A stretch of DNA of 12,822 nt, taken from positions 1 through 12,822 of the forward strand of contig JAGALI010000076.1 of the NCBI GenBank assembly GCA_017625275.1. The letters are read 5' to 3'. A program made the position numbers and the translations under genes. Below the pieces are notes generated by a model. That model did not search any database, was not told where the DNA came from, and saw only the letters and a program-made list of their open reading frames with translations. Positions 6,335-12,822 of the stretch are shown here, piece after piece. Within the stretch, counting starts at the first letter, position 1; each line of letters begins with the position of its first letter. This DNA is from Clostridia bacterium. Lineage in GTDB: Bacteria; Bacillota; Clostridia; Oscillospirales; CAG-272.

Positions 6335-8022
6335 ACCTTCTTGACAAAAAATATAACCCAGACATTTGGCAAAGGGCTAAGGACATTCCTGCGCTTGCCC
6401 CTGCTATTGAGTCTCTTAAGAAAAGCTATGAGGAGTATTGCATTGGCGAAATTCCTACAACGAAGTTTAGCCATTTTAGACTTTTTGCTGACATTGGAGA
6501 CAGAACGACCTATCAAGAGCCTTTCTTTCATCGTCAGCATAGAATGTTTACCTGTGCCTTACTATGCTTAATTTATCCTGAGAACGAGGAATATTTAACC
6601 CTTTTACAGGATACTATTTTTGAAATTTGCGACCTTTATGTATGGGCACTTCCTGCTCATATGCCAAGCATAACTGAAAATAATAACACCGAGCTTGACC
6701 TTGATGCGTGTACCATTGCTATGGCGCTTGCAATTATTAAGAGGCTTCTTGGTGAGCGCTTGCATCCGCTTATAAAATCAAGAATTGACGCCGAAATTGA
6801 CAGGCGTATTGTAACGCCATTTCTTGAAAAGGATTGGCACTGGGAATATAGAGCAAACAACTGGACAACTGTTTGTGCTGGAGCTGTTGGCTGTACGCTT
6901 ATGCTTAATCGCCCAGATGTATTTGAGCAGGTTAAGGACAGAATTAACAAGGATATGCTTACATATGTTGATGCATATGAGGACGATGGCGTATGCACAG
7001 AGGGTGCTGGCTATTGGGGCTACGGCTTCGGCTATTATGTTACCTATGCCGACATGCTACGCTCATATTCAAATGGTGAGTGTAACCTTTTAGCAGGCGA
7101 AAAAATAAAGAGCATCGCTACCTTCTATCAAAAGATGATACTTGATGAAAATATTGTTGTAACCTACGGAGACTGTGGTCTTGGTGGCAAGATGATGATT
7201 GATGCAGGGCTTGTTTACAAGCTCAAGTCAATATTTGGCGATATATACGAGCTTCCACCAATGGATATGCTTTCCTATGGTGTTCACTATTTTCCATTTT
7301 TGCTTGACGCCTTTATTTGCTACGACGAAAAATATTCCTCATCCTCAATCTCAAGAGACTGCGAATATTTTATGGCAAATCAGGGCTGGTATGTAAAAAG
7401 AACTCCTAGCTATAGCTTCTCCTGCCGTGGTGGTACAAATGGCGAAAGCCACAACCATAATGATGTGGGCTCATTTATATTCTGTCGCGACGACAAGCAG
7501 GTGTTTTGCGACATAGGTGGACGTCCATATACAAGACAATATTTTGCAGATGATACAAGATATACCTTCCTTGAAACCTCATCACGAGGTCACAATGTGC
7601 CTATTATTAACGGACAATATCAAGCGAATATACGTGACACTCGCTCATATACAAAATATGAAAATGGTGTTATTAGCATTGATTTTGCTGAGCTTTATGA
7701 CATCGATGGTCTTAAGCTAACAAGACACCTTAAGCCAGATGAGACCGGCGTTACTATCACCGACTGCTTTGACGGGGCTAGCACCTTTGTCGAAAGGCTT
7801 ATCACATATTTCAAGCCTGAAATTTCAGGTGGCGTGGTAGTGACTGAGGGTGTGCGTATTTCATTTGATTCCTCACTTGCCGAGGCTGACTACGACATTG
7901 AGACTCGTGCTATTACTCTTGACGCTGATGGCAACATTGAGCAGGGTCAGGATGTTTACTGTATTAATCTCAAGGTTAAAAATCCTAAAAACGAGTTTTC
8001 TTTCCGAGTTGAGGTGGTATAA
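6331..8022 (+). CDS. Heparinase II/III-like protein, first of a tandem pair, cytoplasmic
   Basis: A 563-residue protein of the heparinase II/III-like superfamily (polysaccharide lyases of the PL12, PL15, PL17 and PL21 type), which cleave uronate-containing chains by beta-elimination. An N-terminal alpha/alpha-toroid region (about 1-340) precedes a beta-sandwich region (about 345-563). Family hallmarks are RANNWTTVCAG (174-184), EDDGVCTEGAGYWGYG (217-232) with Y228 as candidate catalytic Tyr, GESHNHNDVGSF (371-382) with H374/H376, and RGHNVPIING (419-428). There is no signal peptide, whereas most characterised members are secreted or periplasmic, so it should act on imported oligosaccharides. 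The His that follows Asn in alginate/heparin lyases is Trp178 here. GGAG at 6322-6325 inside the previous gene sets the start. Activity on uronates is inferred from the fold only. Confidence 0.82.
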   Translation: MNLLDKKYNPDIWQRAKDIPALAPAIESLKKSYEEYCIGEIPTTKFSHFRLFADIGDRTTYQEPFFHRQHRMFTCALLCLIYPENEEYLTLLQDTIFEICDLYVWALPAHMPSITENNNTELDLDACTIAMALAIIKRLLGERLHPLIKSRIDAEIDRRIVTPFLEKDWHWEYRANNWTTVCAGAVGCTLMLNRPDVFEQVKDRINKDMLTYVDAYEDDGVCTEGAGYWGYGFGYYVTYADMLRSYSNGECNLLAGEKIKSIATFYQKMILDENIVVTYGDCGLGGKMMIDAGLVYKLKSIFGDIYELPPMDMLSYGVHYFPFLLDAFICYDEKYSSSSISRDCEYFMANQGWYVKRTPSYSFSCRGGTNGESHNHNDVGSFIFCRDDKQVFCDIGGRPYTRQYFADDTRYTFLETSSRGHNVPIINGQYQANIRDTRSYTKYENGVISIDFAELYDIDGLKLTRHLKPDETGVTITDCFDGASTFVERLITYFKPEISGGVVVTEGVRISFDSSLAEADYDIETRAITLDADGNIEQGQDVYCINLKVKNPKNEFSFRVEVV

Positions 8023-9693
8023 ATGCTTGAAAAATTTAAAGACGAGGCCTTTTTAAAGGAATATCGAGAGAGTGAAAAATATAAGCTTCTTCGCGAGCAA
8101 TTTGAGAAAATGTATGCGGAAAGAACCTTTGATGAGCCTCTTATGCTTAAATTTTCAAAATTTAGAATGTTTGCCGAAAAGGGCGAAAGAAATCTTTATG
8201 AATTCGCTCTTAATCAACACATTGACACGCTTCACATGAATGCGTATAAGGCGCTTTTCTGGGGTGGCGAATACATCAGCAGGCTTGAGGATGCGCTTTA
8301 CGATGTGCTTTCAATATATGTTTGGGCAATTCATGCGCATGTTCCTGATATAAATGAGGAGAATTATTACGAGCTTGACCTTTGCTCAACTGCTCTTGCC
8401 TCTGCTATTGCGATGATTGACTACCTTATGGGCGACAAGCTACATCCTCTTATCAGAAAAAGAATTAACACAGAGCTAAGGCGCAGAGTTTTAGAGCCAT
8501 TTAAGGCTCAAGAGTGGCACTGGGAGGACAGATATAACAATTGGACCTCTGTTTGTGCAGGTAATACTGGTGTTGCCCTTATGCTCAAGTTTCCAGAGGA
8601 ATTTGACGCGCTTCTTCCAAGATTCAATGAGAATATGCGCAAATTCATCGCAGGCTTTTCAGATGACGGTGTATGCTATGAGGGTGCTGGCTACTGGGGC
8701 TATGGTCTTTGCAATTTTATGCTTTATGCTATGCTTGTTAAGGACTATACAAATGGTGAAATTGATTATTTCAAGGACCCTAAGGTAAAGGATATTTGCC
8801 GTTTCTTTGAAAAGGTTACCCTTTCCTCTGACATTATCACCTGCTATGGTGATACTACAATCGACATTAAGCTTCCTACAAGCCTTCTCTTCCCTTTAAA
8901 GAGCGTTTATGGCGATGAGATTTGGGTGCCTAAGGAAAGCCGTCTTGCGCTTCCCTCTCATTTCGCACACATGCTTATGTATATTGAGCATTATGACCCA
9001 AAATTCACCTCTGATGAGCTTAAAAATGCAGAATACTATATGCCTGATGCAGGCTGGTATACAAGGCGCACTGATAAGTATGCGATTGCAGCGAGAGGTG
9101 GCTGGAACGGTGATAGCCATAACCACAACGATGTTGGCTCATTTATGCTCGTTAGAGACAATCGTCAGGTTTTGATTGATATGGGCACAAGATATTATAC
9201 CAAGGACTATTTCCAAATGCCTAATAGATATAATTATCTTGAAACCTCGTCAAGAGGCCACAATGTGCCTGTTATAAACGGACAATATCAAGCTAATGTG
9301 TGTGACACTCGCTCATATACATCATTTGAAAATGGCATATTCAGTGTCGATTTTAGAGAGCTTTACGACATTAAGGAGCTAAAAAAGCTCATAAGACATT
9401 ATAGGGCTGAGGATGACTCAGTGACCATTTACGACGAATATGATATTGAGGGCAACGGCTCATTTACCGAAAGGCTTGTGTCTTATCTTGAGCCTAAAAT
9501 ATCCGAGGGTCGAATTGAAATTGATAATGTTGTAATTAGCTTTGATGCTACTAAGGGTAAGGCGCGATATGAAACTGACATTCACATGACAAAAAATCCT
9601 GATGACACTACAAACGAAACGCTTATATATCTTACAAGCATTGATGTTGTATCAAGCGAATCCTCGTTTGAGTTTAAAATTGATATGATATAA
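8023..9693 (+). CDS. Heparinase II/III-like protein, second of a tandem pair, cytoplasmic
   Basis: A 556-residue paralogue of the preceding protein, starting on the base after its stop codon, with GAGGTGG just upstream. The same blocks recur in the same order: YNNWTSVCAG (171-180), DDGVCYEGAGYWGYG (214-228) with Y224 as candidate catalytic Tyr, GDSHNHNDVGSF (363-374), and ETSSRGHNVPVINGQYQAN (407-425), the last almost identical in the two copies. The N-terminal 50 residues and the C-terminal strands have diverged much more. It also lacks a signal peptide and the classical Asn-His pair (N173-W174). Tandem divergence with conserved active-site blocks suggests either two linkage specificities or a heteromer; both are inference. 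Last gene of the operon, followed by a terminator. Confidence 0.82.
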   Translation: MLEKFKDEAFLKEYRESEKYKLLREQFEKMYAERTFDEPLMLKFSKFRMFAEKGERNLYEFALNQHIDTLHMNAYKALFWGGEYISRLEDALYDVLSIYVWAIHAHVPDINEENYYELDLCSTALASAIAMIDYLMGDKLHPLIRKRINTELRRRVLEPFKAQEWHWEDRYNNWTSVCAGNTGVALMLKFPEEFDALLPRFNENMRKFIAGFSDDGVCYEGAGYWGYGLCNFMLYAMLVKDYTNGEIDYFKDPKVKDICRFFEKVTLSSDIITCYGDTTIDIKLPTSLLFPLKSVYGDEIWVPKESRLALPSHFAHMLMYIEHYDPKFTSDELKNAEYYMPDAGWYTRRTDKYAIAARGGWNGDSHNHNDVGSFMLVRDNRQVLIDMGTRYYTKDYFQMPNRYNYLETSSRGHNVPVINGQYQANVCDTRSYTSFENGIFSVDFRELYDIKELKKLIRHYRAEDDSVTIYDEYDIEGNGSFTERLVSYLEPKISEGRIEIDNVVISFDATKGKARYETDIHMTKNPDDTTNETLIYLTSIDVVSSESSFEFKIDMI

Positions 9694-9696
9694 CAA

Positions 9697-9733
9697 AAAA
9701 GGAACAGACACGCGTCTGTTCCTTTTGTTTTTT
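9697..9733. terminator. Bidirectional terminator at the end of the operon
   Basis: A 13-bp perfect stem, AAAAGGAACAGAC (9697-9709) with GTCTGTTCCTTTT (9714-9726), has a 4-base loop (ACGC) and a T-run at 9728-9733. The A-run just before the left arm gives a T-run on the other strand. It ends both the plus-strand operon (stop at 9693) and the minus-strand surface-protein gene (stop at 9748). Confidence 0.9.
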
Positions 9734-9747
9734 AATTAGCCTTCTGA

Positions 9748-11859
9748 TTAAGGAGCGACATACTCAGGAAGTGGGTCCTCTGTGAGAAGTGCAGGGTCCT
9801 TAACGGAGCCGATGGTTATTGTGCTAAGAATTGTATCATCCTTTGTAACCTTGCTTACATAAGGTGTTGTTTTTGTTGCATCTTTTGCATCATACTCATA
9901 AGCCTTTTGAATGAACTTAACACCAGTATCACCTGTTTCGTAGGTGTAGCCTGCAACTGCAAGCTCAAGAGATGTATATCTTGTATCATTTAAATCAAAG
10001 CCGTGCATGAAGCAGGTAAGTCTTGCGTATTCCACATCAGAATCGTCCATTTCAAATTTAACAACGCCTGTTGAGGTATTGATTTGCTTACCGTTAAAGA
10101 ATGCTGTTGCACTTGTAAGATGACTTGGGTTTACAATGAACACGCCAAAGTTAACCTTATATCCATCACCCTTAAAGGTTTCGTATTCTTTAAGAGCTGT
10201 ATTGTTTATTACAAACTCAGTTGCAATTCCAACAAGAGAGCCCTTAGTGTTGTATGAATATCCTACGTGAACAAAGAGTGCATCTACCTTTGTTGAGGTG
10301 TCGCAGTCGTCACATCTTGTGCACTTTATGCTCTTGTAGCCGTCAGCGCCAAAGCCGTTTTCGTAAACAATGTCAACAAGTGTTTTATGGTCATGACCGA
10401 GAGCTAGGCGTCCGTCGGATTCAACCCTAACAGTCTTATCGCACACGCTACAATTAAATTGCTCTCCTCCATCAAGCACGCAGCTTGGCTCCTGTATTCC
10501 ATTTGAATAGGTTATAGGAGAAATAATTGTTGTTGCTTCGCTTAAGCTAGCTACACCATCTGCATATACAACATTATATGCCTTTAGGCTATGTCCGTCA
10601 GAAAACTCACAAGCGCTGAAATAACCCTTTGTGTTTTTAGCGTAACGAGTGTAAGTGGTATCCTTCTCTGTTGTGTTGGCTATCGATTCAAAATAATGGT
10701 TTAATGCGTCCTTTGATTCAAAATAATAGTCAATAAAGTCCTTGCCCGCTGAATTTTGATTTTCAAGTCCGTCTATTCCATCAAAAGCATTTACATAGCC
10801 CTTTATATAAATATTGTAATGAACAACAGCTCCCCAATAATAAGCGTTTATGGTCCAAATGGCTCCATTAAATGTAATCGCTTGATCGGCGGTATCTCCA
10901 CCATATATGTAAAAATAGTTTTCAATCTGAGGCTGATTAGAGCCACCTCCTCTAAGCTGTCCAGGAGATAGTGACTTCACTTGATCCGCTCTAAGCTTAA
11001 ATACACTGGCGCTTGTTTTTATATTTGAAAAAGCATCAGCTGCTATGCTGGTAGCGTTTCTTATATCAAATTCATCAAAATTGAAGCCACCATTATTATA
11101 GTGATCTGGCTGAAAGGCGAACCCATTCGAGGACATACAATTCGATTCAAAGGTTTTAACCTCATCCCATGCAAAAACGATTTTTGCATTTTCGTCAAAA
11201 TCCATATGATGGAAGCAGTGCGAGGTTAAGGTTTTAATTTTATTAGTAGTCCAAATAAATTCTTTAATATTACCAACATGAATACCAAGGGTTTCAGATC
11301 TAACCTTGCTACCCGAACCGTTATCAATATAATATGCTTCACCAGTAAAGCCAGCATATTGGAATGCTTTTGAGCCTATTGCCTCAACGTTTTTTCCAAC
11401 ATATACATATTCAAGCGCACGGCAGGAATCAAACGCAGACGCAGGTATACTTAAAACGGTGTCAGGAATATAAACACTAATAAGTATATAATTACCTTTG
11501 TTTGTTAATCCATTGCCATCATCTGTACCATAAATCAATTTACTAAAGTTAGTAACTGTATACGTGTTTTCAGCATAGGTTACTGTGGACGGAAGGCAAA
11601 GTGTCTTTCCAAGTGTCGCATCAGGAACATTTGACCAGGCTGTAAGCGTTGCTGTTTTTGTTTCTGTGTTGAGAACATAGGTGAGGCCTGTTGATGGAGC
11701 TGGAATCTCTTTATCAAGCTCTTCAATTACACATGCACCTAGTGTGATTTCTGCTGAACCATTGTCTACAACTGTAATTTGCTCAGCACTAGCAGAAATA
11801 GCAAGCATACATATAAGAGATATAACTAATACTGTCAAAAGTAGGAATCTCTTTTTCAT
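9748..11859 (-). CDS. Secreted BspA-like leucine-rich-repeat surface protein with CxxC/LGHD segments
   Basis: A 703-residue exported protein. A clear Sec signal peptide (KKR, hydrophobic stretch 5-20, then ASA before EQ) predicts cleavage after A25. A BspA-type LRR_5 segment is visible at about 124-170 (ISVYIPDTVLSIPASAFDSC then LEYVYVGKNVEAIGSKAF), followed by degenerate repeats of the same style (about 200-300). Later, CxxC units (C470/C473, and C513/C516 with C519), an LGHD element (487-490) and a GADGYKSIKCTRC segment resemble Cys-rich modules frequent in surface proteins of gut Clostridia. The C-terminal 180 residues form a mainly beta-type region of unknown function. No LPxTG motif, C-terminal hydrophobic anchor or SLH domain is seen, so attachment is unclear. 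GGAG at 11867-11870 sets the start. A role in adhesion or glycan binding is likely from the family but not shown; a link with the adjacent operon is only positional. Confidence 0.78.
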   Translation of the reverse strand: MKKRFLLLTVLVISLICMLAISASAEQITVVDNGSAEITLGACVIEELDKEIPAPSTGLTYVLNTETKTATLTAWSNVPDATLGKTLCLPSTVTYAENTYTVTNFSKLIYGTDDGNGLTNKGNYILISVYIPDTVLSIPASAFDSCRALEYVYVGKNVEAIGSKAFQYAGFTGEAYYIDNGSGSKVRSETLGIHVGNIKEFIWTTNKIKTLTSHCFHHMDFDENAKIVFAWDEVKTFESNCMSSNGFAFQPDHYNNGGFNFDEFDIRNATSIAADAFSNIKTSASVFKLRADQVKSLSPGQLRGGGSNQPQIENYFYIYGGDTADQAITFNGAIWTINAYYWGAVVHYNIYIKGYVNAFDGIDGLENQNSAGKDFIDYYFESKDALNHYFESIANTTEKDTTYTRYAKNTKGYFSACEFSDGHSLKAYNVVYADGVASLSEATTIISPITYSNGIQEPSCVLDGGEQFNCSVCDKTVRVESDGRLALGHDHKTLVDIVYENGFGADGYKSIKCTRCDDCDTSTKVDALFVHVGYSYNTKGSLVGIATEFVINNTALKEYETFKGDGYKVNFGVFIVNPSHLTSATAFFNGKQINTSTGVVKFEMDDSDVEYARLTCFMHGFDLNDTRYTSLELAVAGYTYETGDTGVKFIQKAYEYDAKDATKTTPYVSKVTKDDTILSTITIGSVKDPALLTEDPLPEYVAP

Positions 11860-11901
11860 AAATTTTCTCCGTTTTTAATTTTTATATATTTATCTAGTGT
11901 A

Positions 11902-11930
11902 ATTATATCATATCAGTAATTAATTGTCAA
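11902..11930 (-). promoter_or_regulatory. Near-consensus promoter of the surface-protein gene
   Basis: On the minus strand a perfect TTGACA (11925-11930) and a perfect TATAAT (11902-11907) are separated by exactly 17 bp, with TGA immediately before the -10 (extended -10). This is the strongest promoter in the window and predicts high constitutive expression. Initiation near 11895 gives a leader of about 35 bases. Confidence 0.88.
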
Positions 11931-11955
11931 TAATGATTATATTTATAAATAAAGA

Positions 11956-11973
11956 GCGAGTATCACTACTCGC
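11956..11973 (-). terminator. Hairpin terminator after triosephosphate isomerase
   Basis: GCGAGTA (11956-11962) pairs with TACTCGC (11967-11973) around a 4-base loop. On the minus strand the stem is followed by the T-rich tail CTCTTTATTTATAAAT. It lies 19 bases after the isomerase stop and about 25 bases before the -35 of the next gene, insulating the two minus-strand genes. The tail is an imperfect T-run, so termination may be partial. Confidence 0.7.
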
Positions 11974-11991
11974 CCCTTGGATTCGTTAGCT

Positions 11992-12747
11992 TTACTGAGC
12001 TGCGTTTACGATAGTTGCAAAATCGTTAGCCTTAAGTGATGCGCCACCGATAAGACCACCGTCAACATTTTCCTTAGAAAGAAGCTCTTTAGCGTTTGCT
12101 GCGTTCATTGATCCACCATATTGAATGATAATCTTTTCAGCTGCATCCTTTGAGTAGATTGATGCGATTGTATCACGGATTACACCACAGGTTTCATCTG
12201 CCTGCTCTGGTGTTGCTGTGAGGCCTGTGCCGATTGCCCAAACAGGCTCATACGCGATGATAACATTTGCAAGCTGTTCCTCTGCTACGCCAAGCAAGTC
12301 AAGCTTTGTTTGCATTGAAACAACCTCGTTTGTGATGCCGTTAACTCTTTCGTCCTTAACCTCACCAAGGCATAGAATAACCTTAAGTCCTGCCTCAAGC
12401 GCTGCCTTTGTACGAAGATTTACTGTTTCGTCAGTCTCGCCAAAGTATTGTCTTCTCTCGCTGTGACCGATGATTACATACTCAATGCCACACTCCTTAA
12501 GCATTTCTGCTGAAATCTCGCCTGTGTATGCGCCCTTAGGTGCGAAATGTACATTCTCTGCACCAATCTTTATGTTAGAGCCCTTTGCTGCCTCTTGAGC
12601 TGCATAGATGTCTACAAATGGTACGCAGAAGATTATATCACAATTATCCTTACCTGCAACAAGTGGCTTTGTCTCCTCGATAAGAGCCTTTGCTTGTGAA
12701 GGTGTCATATTCATTTTCCAGTTTCCTGCAATTACTTTTCTTCTCAT
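11992..12747 (-). CDS. tpiA: Triosephosphate isomerase
   Basis: Cytoplasmic glycolytic enzyme interconverting dihydroxyacetone phosphate and glyceraldehyde 3-phosphate, active as a dimer. It has 251 residues, the normal length. All key residues are present: N9 and K11 in AGNWKMN, the electrophile H95 in IIGHSERR, the catalytic base E167 in AYEPVWAIGTG with the loop-6 hinge, and phosphate-binding segments GGSMNAANAK (211-220) and GLIGGASL (231-238). The start at 12747 is chosen because AAGGA lies 8 bases upstream (12756-12760) and MRRKVIAGNWK is the normal N-terminus; an in-frame ATG at 12777 would add 10 residues and lacks such a site. No convincing promoter is seen in the 75 bases upstream, so it is probably transcribed with a gene beyond the window edge, often phosphoglycerate kinase or mutase in Firmicutes. 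Confidence 0.97.
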   Translation of the reverse strand: MRRKVIAGNWKMNMTPSQAKALIEETKPLVAGKDNCDIIFCVPFVDIYAAQEAAKGSNIKIGAENVHFAPKGAYTGEISAEMLKECGIEYVIIGHSERRQYFGETDETVNLRTKAALEAGLKVILCLGEVKDERVNGITNEVVSMQTKLDLLGVAEEQLANVIIAYEPVWAIGTGLTATPEQADETCGVIRDTIASIYSKDAAEKIIIQYGGSMNAANAKELLSKENVDGGLIGGASLKANDFATIVNAAQ

Positions 12748-12776
12748 AATCTTAATCCTTCTTTCTAAATTATGCA

Positions 12777-12808
12777 ATTTGCGTTTGCGCAGAGGCGCAA
12801 ACGCAAAT
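12777..12808. repeat. 14-bp perfect inverted repeat upstream of tpiA
   Basis: ATTTGCGTTTGCGC (12777-12790) is the exact reverse complement of GCGCAAACGCAAAT (12795-12808), with a 4-base spacer AGAG. The RNA hairpin would be very stable, but no clean T-run follows on either strand, so it is not a textbook intrinsic terminator. It sits 30 bases upstream of the tpiA start and could be a terminator/attenuator or processing site at the end of an upstream minus-strand gene, or a dyad operator. The right side is cut by the window edge. Confidence 0.75.
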
Positions 12809-12822
12809 GTTAGTCAATTATT

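Noticed and set aside
1..12822. CRISPR arrays, insertion sequences, phage genes, tRNA or rRNA genes
   Set aside because: No spaced direct repeats, transposase or integrase motifs, cloverleaf-like segments or rRNA-like stretches were seen on either strand.

Overview
The window looks like a chromosomal stretch from an anaerobic, low-to-moderate-GC Firmicute, most likely a gut-type member of the Clostridia. The evidence is strong Shine-Dalgarno sites (GGAGG, AAGGA), TTGACA / extended -10 promoters with 17-bp spacers, intrinsic hairpin-plus-T-run terminators, oxygen-sensitive-type flavoenzymes with a [4Fe-4S] motif, and a secreted BspA-like leucine-rich-repeat protein with CxxC/LGHD segments of a kind common in gut Clostridia. 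No rRNA, tRNA, CRISPR array, insertion sequence or phage gene is visible.

Layout. (a) 1-161: the 3' end of a plus-strand MazF/PemK-type toxin gene, too short and truncated to stand out among open frames. (b) 188-219: a bidirectional terminator shared with the convergent 2-hydroxyacid dehydrogenase gene on the minus strand (224-1225). (c) 1226-1417: a divergent promoter region with one TTGACA promoter facing each way and a GC-rich inverted repeat between them, a plausible operator. (d) 1418-9693: a six-gene plus-strand operon encoding an old-yellow-enzyme (OYE) type flavin reductase with an Fe-S motif, a short-chain dehydrogenase (SDR), a fumarate-reductase-like FAD protein, an AP-endonuclease-2/xylose-isomerase-like TIM barrel protein, and two tandem heparinase II/III-like proteins. 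A terminator-like hairpin sits inside the operon between genes 2 and 3. (e) 9697-9733: a bidirectional terminator. (f) 9748-11859 minus: a 703-residue secreted surface-type protein with a near-consensus promoter. (g) 11992-12747 minus: triosephosphate isomerase, followed by its own hairpin terminator and preceded by a 14-bp perfect inverted repeat at the window edge.

How the genes may work together. The operon and its divergent dehydrogenase form a coherent cytoplasmic catabolic cassette. Heparinase II/III-like proteins normally beta-eliminate uronate-containing oligosaccharides to unsaturated products, the isomerase-like protein would rearrange or eliminate on a sugar, and up to four redox enzymes (OYE, SDR, FAD protein, 2-hydroxyacid dehydrogenase) would process the unsaturated or keto products. 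The OYE + SDR + fumarate-reductase-like trio is the same family combination used in bacterial daidzein-to-equol reduction. Finding it joined to two lyase-like proteins and a sugar isomerase-like protein is the most interesting feature here. None of the enzymes carries a signal peptide, and no transporter or regulator is in the window, so the substrate must be imported by something encoded elsewhere. The actual substrate cannot be read from the sequence.
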